Assembly (NCBI RefSeq): GCF_028869115.1
Contig: NZ_CP079800.1
Location: 2,579,501-2,643,500 of the forward strand
Length of the DNA stretch: 64,000 nucleotides
Source of the DNA: Pseudemcibacter aquimaris
GTDB taxonomy: Bacteria; Pseudomonadota; Alphaproteobacteria; Sphingomonadales; Emcibacteraceae
Direction of reading: 5' to 3'
How positions within the stretch are numbered: the stretch's first letter is position 1; each line of letters opens with the position of its first letter. A model generated the notes under the pieces. It was not told where the DNA came from. It was given only the letters and a program-made list of their open reading frames with translations, and did no database searches. Below are positions 27,559 to 36,633 of this stretch, piece after piece. Both the position numbers and the translations under genes were made by a program.

Positions 27559-28953
27559 ATGAGCCGTTTTCCAATTTTATTGGACTTAAATAATTCGAAT
27601 GTACTGGTCGCTGGCACCGGACACTTGGCTATTGCCAAAATCCGATTGCTGCTTGCGGTTGGAGCCAGTGTTACTGCGCTCGTCTATGATGATGAGAATA
27701 TCGAAGAATTATTTGGTGCCGAAATTGAAATTATCAAAGGCGGCTATACACCAGAAATATTAAACAATAAAAAACTAATCTATATTTCAAAAGTCAGCGA
27801 TGATGAACTTAAGACAATTGTAAAGGCAGCGAAAGAATTAAACATTCCATATAATCATGTGGATGATCCAGTTCATTCAAGCTTTACAACGCCCGCCATT
27901 GTTCAGCGCGGACCAATCACCGTTTCAATATCCACTGACGGCAAAGCACCCGTTCTATCACGTAATTTAAGAAGAAAGATCGAACAGCTCCTCCCAACTG
28001 ATCTCGGAAATCTGGTGGAACTACTTCATGGATATAGACCCGGCGTTAATAAATTAATCGCAAAAGCGGCACTAAAATTAAAGTTTTGGAATAATATTTA
28101 TTCTGACCGCGAAATTAGCACGTTGCTGAAATTGCCAGTAACACAACAACGCAAAAGAATTTTAAAACTTATCGGATCTGCGGATAAAGACGGTCAAAAA
28201 GGCCACGTCCGTCTGGTGGGTGCTGGGCCGGGTGATCCGGAATTACTAACGCTGAAAGCGCATCGCGCGCTTCAGGAAGCAGACGTTATCATTCATGATA
28301 ATCTGGTTTCAAAAGATATCCTGAACCTAAGCAGGCGTGATGCAGAGCTGATTGATGTCGGTAAATCACGTGCCGTCCATAAAAATTCACAAGATGAGAT
28401 CAATCAAATCATCGTCGACCATGCTAACAAAGGTCTTCTTGTCGTTCGTTTAAAAGGTGGCGACCCGATGATTTTCGGGCGTGTCGCAGAAGAAATCGAC
28501 GCCTTAAGAAACGCCGGCATCAGTTATGAAATTGTGCCCGGCATTACGTCAGCCGTTGGCATAGCCGCAAATAGTTCAATTCCATTAACGCACCGTGAAC
28601 ATGCATCAATGGTCACGTTTGCGACAGGGCAATTAAAAGAAGACAAAACCCAAAACTGGCACGGATTAGCTGGTGACGGAAAAACCATTGCCATTTACAT
28701 GGGCATTTCCACCGCCGATGAAACATCCACATCATTAATCAGGGACGGATATAAACCCGAAACCCCGGTTGCCATTATTGAAAATGGCACAAGAGAAAAT
28801 GAAAGACGCGTATACGGTGAACTTTCACAATTAGGTGACTTGGTAAAAGAACACAATGTTATCAGCCCCGCACTCTTGATCGTGGGTGAAGTGGTGAGAG
28901 AGGCAGACGATTTTGCACTGCCGCTCGTAACACCGCTTAAAGTCGCAAATTAA
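27559..28953 (+). CDS. cysG: Siroheme synthase (multifunctional CysG)
   Basis: A 464-residue fusion that makes siroheme for the downstream sulfite reductase. The N-terminal half (1-150) is the precorrin-2 dehydrogenase/ferrochelatase: a Rossmann motif VLVAGTGHLAIAKIRLLLAVGA and STDGKAPVLSRNLRRKIE. The C-terminal half, from VRLVGAGPGDPELLTLKAHRAL at about residue 216, is uroporphyrinogen-III C-methyltransferase with VVRLKGGDPMIFGR and VPGITSAVGIAA. It is first of a compact sulfate-assimilation operon running to 32048, with 13 bases or fewer between most genes. Confidence 0.96.
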   Translation: MSRFPILLDLNNSNVLVAGTGHLAIAKIRLLLAVGASVTALVYDDENIEELFGAEIEIIKGGYTPEILNNKKLIYISKVSDDELKTIVKAAKELNIPYNHVDDPVHSSFTTPAIVQRGPITVSISTDGKAPVLSRNLRRKIEQLLPTDLGNLVELLHGYRPGVNKLIAKAALKLKFWNNIYSDREISTLLKLPVTQQRKRILKLIGSADKDGQKGHVRLVGAGPGDPELLTLKAHRALQEADVIIHDNLVSKDILNLSRRDAELIDVGKSRAVHKNSQDEINQIIVDHANKGLLVVRLKGGDPMIFGRVAEEIDALRNAGISYEIVPGITSAVGIAANSSIPLTHREHASMVTFATGQLKEDKTQNWHGLAGDGKTIAIYMGISTADETSTSLIRDGYKPETPVAIIENGTRENERRVYGELSQLGDLVKEHNVISPALLIVGEVVREADDFALPLVTPLKVAN

Positions 28954-28966
28954 GTTGAGAAAAATT

Positions 28967-29287
28967 ATGAGTAAAAAGTCATTAACATTGAAAATCATCA
29001 CTGGCAATCGCCTTAAAGACGGCGTTGTCGTTTATTTTGATGGTGAAAAATGGTCAGAGGATATTCAATTTTCATTGGTTTCATCTGACGAAGATCATCT
29101 TAAGAAAGAAGCGCTCAAAACCATCGATGATGAAAATCTGATCAGTGTAGAAATTATTCCAGTTGAACTTAGCGGTTCCGACATTCGCCCACTTTCCATG
29201 CGTGAAAAAATTCGTTCGAACGGCCCAACTATCGAATATTCAGCACAAAACAACCAAACAAGAAGAGGCAATCATGTACCAGTATGA
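28967..29287 (+). CDS. DUF2849 family protein
   Basis: A 106-residue protein starting MSKKSLTLKIITGNRLKDGVVVYFDGEKWSED, the DUF2849 pattern. It is nearly always encoded between cysG and the sulfite reductase in alphaproteobacteria, as here. Its function is unknown; a role in siroheme or electron delivery to the reductase is plausible from context alone. The ATG at 28967 is preferred over 28955. Its end overlaps the reductase start by 14 bases. Confidence 0.88.
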   Translation: MSKKSLTLKIITGNRLKDGVVVYFDGEKWSEDIQFSLVSSDEDHLKKEALKTIDDENLISVEIIPVELSGSDIRPLSMREKIRSNGPTIEYSAQNNQTRRGNHVPV

Positions 29288-30926
29288 TGCTTATGACCAT
29301 AAAATTGTTCAACAGCGCATCGAAGAGTTTCGCAGTCAGGTTGATCGCCGTCTAAGTGGTGAACTAAGCGAAGAAGAGTTTAGACCACTTCGTTTGATGA
29401 ATGGCGTTTATCTGCAGCTTCATGCTTATATGATCCGTGTGGCAATTCCATATGGTACATTTAATGCTGTCCAACTTAGAAAGCTTGCGTATATCGCAAG
29501 AACTTATGACAAAGGCTATGGACATTTCACCACCAGGCAAAATATCCAATATAATTGGCCTAAGTTGGTTGATATTCCGAAAATCTTGGAAGAACTGGCG
29601 TCCATTGAAATGCATGCAATTCAAACCAGTGGAAACTGCATTCGCAACACGACCACCGATCAACTTGCCGGTGTAGCAAAAGACGAAGTCGCAGACCCAC
29701 GCCCTTACGCAGAAATCATTAGACAGTGGTCAACATTTCACCCAGAATTTGCCTATCTTCCGCGTAAATTTAAAATCGCGATCACTGGCGCTGAGCATGA
29801 CCGTGCCGCCATCAGATTTCACGATATTGGCCTTGAGGTAGTTAAAAACGACAAGGATGAAATTGGCTTTAAAGTTTTAGTTGGCGGCGGCCTTGGCCGA
29901 ACACCAATCATCGGCACTGTGATTAAAGAATTTCTGCCAGAAAAACACTTACTCAGTTATCTTGAGGCGATTTTACGTGCGTATAATCTTGATGGCAGAC
30001 GCGACAATAAATACAAGGCTCGCATCAAAATTCTTGTTAAAGAAAATGGCATCGACAATTACCGTGAAACTGTTGAAAAAGAATGGCAGGAGATCTTGAA
30101 AGAGAACAATACTGACCTGCCTGATGCAGCAAAAGAATTGATTTTCAGACATTTTGAGCCGCCATCATACGATTTCAAAACAGTTCCAACACAAGATTTT
30201 GAGCGTTTTTATAATAAAAATTCTGATTTTGCGGCATGGATTGATAATAACATGCACGAGCATAAAGTTGAAAATTACGCAACCGTAACGATTTCTCTAA
30301 AACCAAATGGCGGCATCCCAGGTGATATAACAGCCGATCAGATGGATGCACTTGCAAAACTTTCAGAAATTTATTCGCTCGGTGAAATCAGGTCAACACA
30401 TGAACAGAACCTTGTTTTTGCACATGTTTATAAGGATGACTTGCCGGCATTATGGCTTGAATTAAAAGATATCGATCTGGCAACTCCAAATCACGGATTG
30501 GTGTCAGATATCATTGCCTGCCCGGGTCTTGATTATTGTGCGCTCGCGAACGCAAGATCCATTCCACTGGCGCAAGAAATCAGCACCAGATATTCGGACC
30601 CTGTGCGCGCAGCAAAAATTGGCGAGCTAAAGATTAAAGTCTCTGGCTGTATTAATGCATGTGCGCATCATCACGTTGGTCATATCGGCATACTTGGTGT
30701 CGATAAAAAAGGCACAGAAGCTTACCAAATACTATTGGGTGGCAGTGCTGATGAAAACGCATCCATTGGTAAGATCACTGGCCCCGGCTTTTCAGAAGAG
30801 GAAATTATCTTTGCGGTTGATACGGTTATCGAAACATACCTGGGCTTAAAAGAAGGCAACGAACGTTTCATCGACACTTATAACCGTGTTGGCATGGCCC
30901 CATTTAAAGGAGCATTATATGACTAA
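29274..30926 (+). CDS. Sulfite (or nitrite) reductase, siroheme/[4Fe-4S] hemoprotein
   Basis: A 550-residue siroheme enzyme that reduces sulfite to sulfide with six electrons. It has two ferrite-reductase-like repeats (QLRKLAYIARTYDKGYGHFTTRQNIQYNW and LAKLSEIYSLGEIRSTHEQNLVFAHV). The cluster/siroheme cysteines are in ACPGLDYCALANARS (C-x5-C) and KVSGCINACAHHHVGHIGI (C-x3-C). I chose the ATG at 29274, with AGAAGAGG just upstream, and not the longer open frame. The nitrite alternative cannot be excluded by sequence, but cysG, DUF2849, DUF934 and cysH around it indicate sulfate assimilation. It overlaps DUF934 by 8 bases. Confidence 0.93.
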   Translation: MYQYDAYDHKIVQQRIEEFRSQVDRRLSGELSEEEFRPLRLMNGVYLQLHAYMIRVAIPYGTFNAVQLRKLAYIARTYDKGYGHFTTRQNIQYNWPKLVDIPKILEELASIEMHAIQTSGNCIRNTTTDQLAGVAKDEVADPRPYAEIIRQWSTFHPEFAYLPRKFKIAITGAEHDRAAIRFHDIGLEVVKNDKDEIGFKVLVGGGLGRTPIIGTVIKEFLPEKHLLSYLEAILRAYNLDGRRDNKYKARIKILVKENGIDNYRETVEKEWQEILKENNTDLPDAAKELIFRHFEPPSYDFKTVPTQDFERFYNKNSDFAAWIDNNMHEHKVENYATVTISLKPNGGIPGDITADQMDALAKLSEIYSLGEIRSTHEQNLVFAHVYKDDLPALWLELKDIDLATPNHGLVSDIIACPGLDYCALANARSIPLAQEISTRYSDPVRAAKIGELKIKVSGCINACAHHHVGHIGILGVDKKGTEAYQILLGGSADENASIGKITGPGFSEEEIIFAVDTVIETYLGLKEGNERFIDTYNRVGMAPFKGALYD

Positions 30927-31329
30927 GTTATCTGTAATTAAATCGCTTCCTTCTGGATCATTGGTGATTGATAACACCAATTCATTACATGAACTTGATG
31001 AAGCTTTTTTGTCATCAGAAGCAATTGTGCTTCTGTTCCCGACTTTTATGGATGGTCGAGCCTATAGTCAGGCACGCCGCCTAAGAAGAGAAGGATTTAA
31101 AGGTGAATTAATAGCAAGCGGTGATATTCGCGCTGATCAGGCACGCCAATATGCGCAAGTTGGTTTCACCGCACTATATTTCGAAAAACCATTCGACCAG
31201 AAAATCATCGACGATGAACTTAATCGTTTTCCTGAAGCATACCAAAATACGTTTGCAGGAACCGATACCGTCTATGATTTAAGAGTAGCACGCAGTGGCC
31301 CACACTTTAGCGGCGGCGGGGCATTTTAA
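30919..31329 (+). CDS. DUF934 family protein
   Basis: A 136-residue protein with the DUF934 core VLLFPTFMDGRAYSQARRLRREGFKGELIASGDIRADQARQYAQVGFTALYFE. The family is a standard partner of the sulfite reductase in proteobacteria lacking a CysJ flavoprotein, and is thought to be involved in delivering electrons or in assembly; direct proof is not known to me. The ATG at 30919 overlaps the reductase stop (ATGACTAA), so translation is coupled. Confidence 0.93.
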   Translation: MTKLSVIKSLPSGSLVIDNTNSLHELDEAFLSSEAIVLLFPTFMDGRAYSQARRLRREGFKGELIASGDIRADQARQYAQVGFTALYFEKPFDQKIIDDELNRFPEAYQNTFAGTDTVYDLRVARSGPHFSGGGAF

Positions 31330-31352
31330 CGTATTGAGCATTGGAAAATCAG

Positions 31353-32048
31353 ATGAACTATCTGGAACTTGTGAATAAAGTTGATCAGCTAAATGATCAT
31401 TATAAAGATACGGACAGCTTTACGTTGTTGCGTGACTTGGCGCTTGAATTCCCGTCGCTTACGTTGGTGTCTTCATTCGGCGCGGAATCAGCCGTATTAC
31501 TTCATCTTGTTTCACGCGTTAACATCAACATTCCAGTTGTTCTTATTGATACCGGAAAATTATTCGAAGAAACGCTTCAATATAAAGATATTTTAAAACA
31601 TGAGTTTGGCTTAAAAAACATCAAGAGTTTTAAACCAGACACGTCAATGCTAAATGCAAAAGACCCACATGGCATTGCTCACGAAAGCAGACCGGATTTA
31701 TGCTGCTTTATTCGTAAAGTTGAACCCTTAAATCGCGCTCTTAAGAACACGAACATATGGATATCAGGTCGAAAAAAATATCAATCCGCAAGCAGATCGA
31801 ATATCCCTTTATTTGAACTGGATGATATGCGTATTAAGGTAAACCCTCTTGCAAACTGGTCACGAGATGACATGGCATATTATATTGAAAAATATAAATT
31901 GCCGGAACATCCGCTACTGAAGGATAATTTTCTTTCTATCGGTTGTATGCCATGCACCACTGCAGTTGGAAAAGACGAAGATCCAAGAGCCGGACGTTGG
32001 CGTGGACAAGTGAAAACAGAGTGTGGTATTCATGGGAACACGCTTTAA
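31353..32048 (+). CDS. cysH: Adenylyl-sulfate (APS) reductase, assimilatory
   Basis: A 231-residue enzyme reducing activated sulfate to sulfite. The N-terminal PP-loop region is LTLVSSFGAESAVLLHL and the catalytic tail Cys is in the C-terminal ECGIH (Cys224). It also has the extra pairs Cys117-Cys118 (DLCCFIRK) and Cys198-x2-Cys201 (GCMPC), which bind a [4Fe-4S] cluster. These pairs mark the APS-using type; enteric PAPS reductases lack them. The ATG at 31353 is chosen over the TTG at 31341. It is the last gene of the sulfur operon; the sulfurylase genes (cysDN) are not in this window. Confidence 0.93.
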   Translation: MNYLELVNKVDQLNDHYKDTDSFTLLRDLALEFPSLTLVSSFGAESAVLLHLVSRVNINIPVVLIDTGKLFEETLQYKDILKHEFGLKNIKSFKPDTSMLNAKDPHGIAHESRPDLCCFIRKVEPLNRALKNTNIWISGRKKYQSASRSNIPLFELDDMRIKVNPLANWSRDDMAYYIEKYKLPEHPLLKDNFLSIGCMPCTTAVGKDEDPRAGRWRGQVKTECGIHGNTL

Positions 32049-32080
32049 ATAAGTAAAATGATTAATTCAAAGGATAAGCA

Positions 32081-32983
32081 ATGAAACGGGCTTTATTACC
32101 GTTAAATGCTTTAAGAGCTTTTGACGCGGCAGCAAGACATTTAAGTTTTAAAAAAGCAGCCGAAGAAATTTCAGTGACGCCGGCGGCAATCAGCCAGCAA
32201 ATTCGCACACTAGAAGATTATCTGGGCGTGCAGCTTTTCGTGCGTGATAAACAGGTCTTGCGCCTGACAAAACCGGCGGAACGCGCCCTACCATCACTCG
32301 AAGAAGCATTTAAAAATTTTGAGATTACCGTGGGGATTATGCAAGAAAGTGAAAAAGATAATGACTTGCGCCTTACTTTATCACCATCATTTGCATCAAA
32401 ATGGCTGATCCCAAGATTAGGTAGATTTCAGGAAGAGTATCCGGAAATTGCCGTGCGTGTTTCCGCATCAATGGAAATTATTAATTTCAGAAATTCTGAC
32501 TTTGATCTTGCCGTTAGATACGGAAGAGGCAATTACCCTGATCTTTATGTGGAAGAATTAATGAAAGAAGAGGTTTATGCCGTATGTTCCCCTGATCTCG
32601 TAACAGGAGACGACAGCATCAAAACATATGAAGACTTAAAAGATGTTACCTTAATTCATGATGATTCATCACTTGAAGATGAAAGCTGCCCTAAATGGGA
32701 TATGTGGTTAAAAGCAGTCGGTGTAACGCTGCCGGAAAATTCAAAAAGATTGCATTTCAACACAACCCAACTTGCACTTGAAGCTGCCGTCGCCGGAAGA
32801 GGCGTCGCCATCGCAAAAGGCACCATTGCCAAGGATGATGTGGATAAAGGGAAGCTTGTGAAGCTCTTTTGCCGTGCACAACCAGTGGATTTTGCCTATT
32901 ACATCGTATGCCCGGAAGCGAAAAAAGATATTCCGAAAATCAAGCACTTCATCAGCTGGCTACGTAAAGAAGCAAGTTTATAG
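32081..32983 (+). CDS. LysR-family regulator, GcvA-like
   Basis: A 300-residue LysR regulator: winged helix MKRALLPLNALRAFDAAARHLSFKKAAEEISVTPAAISQQIRTLEDYLGVQLF, then a periplasmic-binding-protein-like effector domain (LRLTLSPSFASKWLIPRLGRFQEEYPEI, DFDLAVRYGRGNYPDLYVEEL). The PLNALRAFDAAARH start is typical of the GcvA/AmpR-like subgroup that often controls amino-acid metabolism or beta-lactamase. It follows cysH by 32 bases on the same strand, so read-through is possible. It overlaps the end of the convergent M20 peptidase gene by 6 bases. The target is unknown. Confidence 0.92.
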   Translation: MKRALLPLNALRAFDAAARHLSFKKAAEEISVTPAAISQQIRTLEDYLGVQLFVRDKQVLRLTKPAERALPSLEEAFKNFEITVGIMQESEKDNDLRLTLSPSFASKWLIPRLGRFQEEYPEIAVRVSASMEIINFRNSDFDLAVRYGRGNYPDLYVEELMKEEVYAVCSPDLVTGDDSIKTYEDLKDVTLIHDDSSLEDESCPKWDMWLKAVGVTLPENSKRLHFNTTQLALEAAVAGRGVAIAKGTIAKDDVDKGKLVKLFCRAQPVDFAYYIVCPEAKKDIPKIKHFISWLRKEASL

Positions 32984-34372
32984 CTCGCTCATAACGATGT
33001 ACCAGTAATCAAGTGCATCATAGAAATATTGCTTGGTAATATTTTCATTCAAGCCGTGTGAATTACCATCGCCAACTCCATAATAGACGCCATACACCCC
33101 ATAGGTAGGAATACCTAGAGAGCGGGTCACTTTGGCGTCGGTGGTATAAGCCGCCATATATGGAAGAGGCTCAACATGTGGGTGTTGCGCCTGTACTGCC
33201 TTTTTAATGACGTCGTACGCAGCAGGGATCATGTCCGATGCACCCGGTGTATATTCCGGAATATTAAGATCAGAAATTTCTATTGCCGGGTTCCCAATTA
33301 CATCGCGAATTTGACTTTTGACGTCTTCGACGCTGACACCAGGGTAAATACGACAATTCACTGTGGCTTCTGCCTTACGCGCTAGGGCTGACGGTGCATT
33401 GCCGCCCGACAACATGGTTGCAACGCACGTAGTTCTAATAAACCCTTTTATTTCAGGGAATTGTTCAATGCCATTTGCCGCACGTTCATCAGTTGGGTTA
33501 TTCGCAAATGCCCGCATCGCAGCGGCCATTTCACCGCTGCTTTGTTTTGCATTTTCCCGGAAATAATCAAGGGTCATTTCATTGTAACGGACTGGGAACT
33601 TATATTTACCAAGCTTAACAAGCGCATCCGCAAGTTCATAAATCGCATTATCATCACGTGGTGCACTGCTGTGACCACCGGAATTGGTGGCAGTAAGCTT
33701 CAAATTCATTGATGCCTTTTCTGCGACCTCGATACCGAATGATACGGCCTTGCCATTTTCATCATAATTACCGCCGCCAGCATCACTGTTAAATGCAAAT
33801 TCAGCGTCCGTTAAATGACGATATGTGGTGTATAACTCTTTGGTTGTTTTTGCGCCGGTTTCTTCATCACCAGAAAGCACCAATACCAAATCACGTTTTG
33901 GGACAACACCTTCCTTTTTTAACCGGATCATTGTTGTCACAAATAATGAAATTGCATCTTTATTATCAGCGACCCCCCTGCCGATTAATTTACCGTTTAC
34001 TTCGCTGACAACAAATGGATCAAGTTCCCATTCAGACGGTTTTGCATCAACGATGTCCATGTGCCCCATGAACACAACAGGCTTTTCTGAACTATCGCTT
34101 CCCTTTAGTCGCACAACCAATCCCGCCGTATCTTCATACATAGGGATTAGATGAATATCTTCATCAGGGAAGCCAGCGTCTTCAAAACGCTTAACAATTA
34201 CGTTTGCCATTGGGATGACTTGTCCGTTACCGGCCACAGTTCTATAGGGGACAAGTTCAGTTAACAGATTTAATGCTTCTGTTTCATATTTACGTTCTGC
34301 CGCAAAGATGAAAGGCTTAAAAATCAAGGAAAAGCACAAAGCTGCAAAGAAGCTATAAATTCCTGTTTTCAT
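32978..34372 (-). CDS. Exported M20 family metallopeptidase
   Basis: A 464-residue secreted dizinc peptidase (signal peptide FFAALCFSLIFKPFIFAAE). Zinc-site motifs are VVFMGHMDIVDA, GVADNKDAISLF, LSGDEETGA (catalytic Glu plus ligand) and FNSDAGGG, with a final HGLNENI His ligand. The dimerisation domain contains TNSGGHSSAPRDDNAIYEL. It belongs to the M20/M25/M40 carboxypeptidase-like group and should trim peptides or acylated amino acids in the periplasm. It is followed upstream by a second exported enzyme gene on the same strand. Confidence 0.93.
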   Translation of the reverse strand: MKTGIYSFFAALCFSLIFKPFIFAAERKYETEALNLLTELVPYRTVAGNGQVIPMANVIVKRFEDAGFPDEDIHLIPMYEDTAGLVVRLKGSDSSEKPVVFMGHMDIVDAKPSEWELDPFVVSEVNGKLIGRGVADNKDAISLFVTTMIRLKKEGVVPKRDLVLVLSGDEETGAKTTKELYTTYRHLTDAEFAFNSDAGGGNYDENGKAVSFGIEVAEKASMNLKLTATNSGGHSSAPRDDNAIYELADALVKLGKYKFPVRYNEMTLDYFRENAKQSSGEMAAAMRAFANNPTDERAANGIEQFPEIKGFIRTTCVATMLSGGNAPSALARKAEATVNCRIYPGVSVEDVKSQIRDVIGNPAIEISDLNIPEYTPGASDMIPAAYDVIKKAVQAQHPHVEPLPYMAAYTTDAKVTRSLGIPTYGVYGVYYGVGDGNSHGLNENITKQYFYDALDYWYIVMSEL

Positions 34373-34411
34373 CTTAATTATCCCAATGGCAAATTCAGTT
34401 TATTGAAAAAA

Positions 34412-34993
34412 TTACTTTTCTTGTTCTTTTTTCTTAATAGTTTCGTCTCTTAGGTTTTCAAGATAATCAATCCATGGCTGGTTGATGCCTTGTGCCTTTG
34501 CACCTTTAATCATGTAACCAAGATATTTAAGTGATGGTGTGTATGGACCTTTTGGATTTGCTACATAGTAAAGGTCAGCATTATACCATTTGCCATCTGG
34601 TGAAATAACTTTGAAAGTTTCACGGTTGTAAATCCCTAGCGGAACATCTTCAAGAATATCAAGTGCTTCGATCTCTTCTTTTTTAATTGTGTAAACAACA
34701 CCTTGAACAAGACCGCCTGGTTTTGGAACGATACTACTGATACCGCCTTCAAGGTCAGTTGAATATTTTCTAAACTGGATTTCATAGTTTGGAAGATGTG
34801 CTGTTGTTACGCGTTTCGCACTTGGTGTCCATTGTTTAAAATATGTTTCATCAAGGTTTGAACCATAACCGAAATAATAAAGAACACTGTCATCAGTTGG
34901 GTTTTCACCGCCTGTATCGAAATCAGCTGCTAATGCTTGGCCGCCGACAAACATAAATATCACGGCGATCAATGAAGAAAGTTTTTTAAACAT
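34412..34993 (-). CDS. Exported gamma-glutamylcyclotransferase-like protein
   Basis: A 193-residue protein with a signal peptide (LIAVIFMFVGGQALA) and a gamma-glutamylcyclotransferase fold. YYFGYGSNLDETYF forms the substrate loop, HLPNYEIQFRKYS follows, and GVVYTIKKEEIEALDILEDVPLGIYNRE includes the candidate catalytic Glu. Cytoplasmic relatives release 5-oxoproline from gamma-glutamyl peptides; finding this fold with an export signal is unusual. It lies 39 bases upstream of the secreted M20 peptidase in the same direction, so both probably process periplasmic peptides. Confidence 0.83.
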   Translation of the reverse strand: MFKKLSSLIAVIFMFVGGQALAADFDTGGENPTDDSVLYYFGYGSNLDETYFKQWTPSAKRVTTAHLPNYEIQFRKYSTDLEGGISSIVPKPGGLVQGVVYTIKKEEIEALDILEDVPLGIYNRETFKVISPDGKWYNADLYYVANPKGPYTPSLKYLGYMIKGAKAQGINQPWIDYLENLRDETIKKKEQEK

Positions 34994-35222
34994 TGTTGGA
35001 TCCTTTGTGTAAATGAAAAATTTTTCAAATTTTATAATGCAGTGTTATTCAGCATTTACAATTAAAAATAAATAAAGCGTTACGTCAATAAAACGAATAA
35101 ATATGACTACATTGTTTAATAATTTTTATTTGTGGCTTCATATATTTTCATTTGATTGATGTGATGAATTTGCGCACTATGATCACAATCTGATGAACTC
35201 TGCGATAATTTAAGGACATAAA

Positions 35223-36632
35223 ATGGACAAAGCATCAATAGTACTGGTTACTCTGGTTTTATATCAATCATTATTGATCGCAGTCGGTTATTGGGCATCA
35301 AAGCGCGTCACCACCGAAGAAGATTACTTCCTTGGCGGCAGGCAGCTAGGCCCTATCGTCGCAGCCCTTAGCTATTCTGCCAGTTCATCATCTGCATGGT
35401 CATTACTGGGCATGAGTGGTGCTGCATATATGCTTGGACTGTCATCAATTTGGATTGCAGCGGGTTCCATCTTGGGCGCCGTAATTGCATGGATATATGT
35501 CGCGCCAAGAATGGTGAAATTTGCCCATGAAAACAACACTGTCACAATCGGTGATTTTCTGGGTCATAATGTGGAAAGCATCTGGCAAAAAAGAATTGTG
35601 AAAGCATCCGCAATTGTCATTCTAATTTCATTTGCCTTTTATGTAGCCGCACAATTCCAAGGGGCGGGTAATACATTTTCATCCACATTCGACATTTCGC
35701 TTGATAGCGCCATTGTGCTTGGGGCTGTTATCATCATGGTTTATACATTCCTTGGCGGTTTTTGGGCCGTTAGCGTAACGGACGCCATCCAAGGCGCATT
35801 AATGGTTATGGCATCGATTGCATTACCGCTATTCGCACTCATAAAAATTGGTGGATTTGGCCCGCTGTTTGAAGGTTTAGGTGAACTTGGAAGACCGGAA
35901 CTTCTTGAATTAACAGGTGAAAATATTGGATTAGCTGCCATTGGTTTTGCCCTTGGTTCATTGGCCATTGGCCTTGGCCCGATCGGACAGCCGCATTTGC
36001 TTGTGCGTTTTATGGCACTGCGTGATGAAAAAGCAATGCGTCAAGCACGCGCCTTAACACTTTCATGGTTTATTATTGTGTTCATCGGAATGTTTATTGT
36101 TGGTCTTACCGCCAACGTACTGATCCCGAACCCTGAATTTGGCGCAGAAGCAATCCTGTTCCAATTAACAGGCATTATCTTTACACCTATCATCGGTGCG
36201 ATCATTTTGGCAGCTGTTCTTTCAGCGATTATGTCAACGGCGGATAGCCAATTGCTCGTGGGTGCATCCAGTATTTCATATGACCTAAAATTCGGCCAAC
36301 GATACAAAGGGAAAGAAGTACTTGTTTCAAGGCTTGCTGTTGCATTTTTGGTGGTGATGTCGATCCTGATTTCATTATATCTGCCGGCAACAATTTTTGA
36401 CCGCGCGTTATTTGCATGGAATGCGCTTGGTGCGGCATTTGGTCCAACGGTTGTTATGAAACTCGCCGGATACCGTTTTACCGGAAAAACGATTTATACG
36501 GCACTACTAACCGGCTTTATCACTGCCGTCGCTATTTCATTATTCCCGGACACACCGGGTGACGTGATTGAACGCAGTATTCCGTTCGTGCTCGGGTTTG
36601 GAATTTTATACTTCGGACGCGAAAAAGATTAA
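35223..36632 (+). CDS. Sodium:solute symporter (SSS/PutP-like)
   Basis: A 469-residue transporter with thirteen likely helices and SSS features: YWASKRVTTEEDYFLGGRQLGPIVAALSYSASSSSAWSLLGMSGAAY near the N-terminus, GAGNTFSSTFDISLDSAIVLGAVIIMVYTFLGGFWAVSVTDAIQGALM, and IMSTADSQLLVGASS with the Na2-site serines. The pattern is closest to proline/PutP-type symporters. It ends 1 base before the convergent LysR gene and lies near amino-acid catabolic genes, which fits uptake of proline or a related amino acid. The substrate is an inference. Confidence 0.92.
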   Translation: MDKASIVLVTLVLYQSLLIAVGYWASKRVTTEEDYFLGGRQLGPIVAALSYSASSSSAWSLLGMSGAAYMLGLSSIWIAAGSILGAVIAWIYVAPRMVKFAHENNTVTIGDFLGHNVESIWQKRIVKASAIVILISFAFYVAAQFQGAGNTFSSTFDISLDSAIVLGAVIIMVYTFLGGFWAVSVTDAIQGALMVMASIALPLFALIKIGGFGPLFEGLGELGRPELLELTGENIGLAAIGFALGSLAIGLGPIGQPHLLVRFMALRDEKAMRQARALTLSWFIIVFIGMFIVGLTANVLIPNPEFGAEAILFQLTGIIFTPIIGAIILAAVLSAIMSTADSQLLVGASSISYDLKFGQRYKGKEVLVSRLAVAFLVVMSILISLYLPATIFDRALFAWNALGAAFGPTVVMKLAGYRFTGKTIYTALLTGFITAVAISLFPDTPGDVIERSIPFVLGFGILYFGREKD

Positions 36633-36633
36633 T

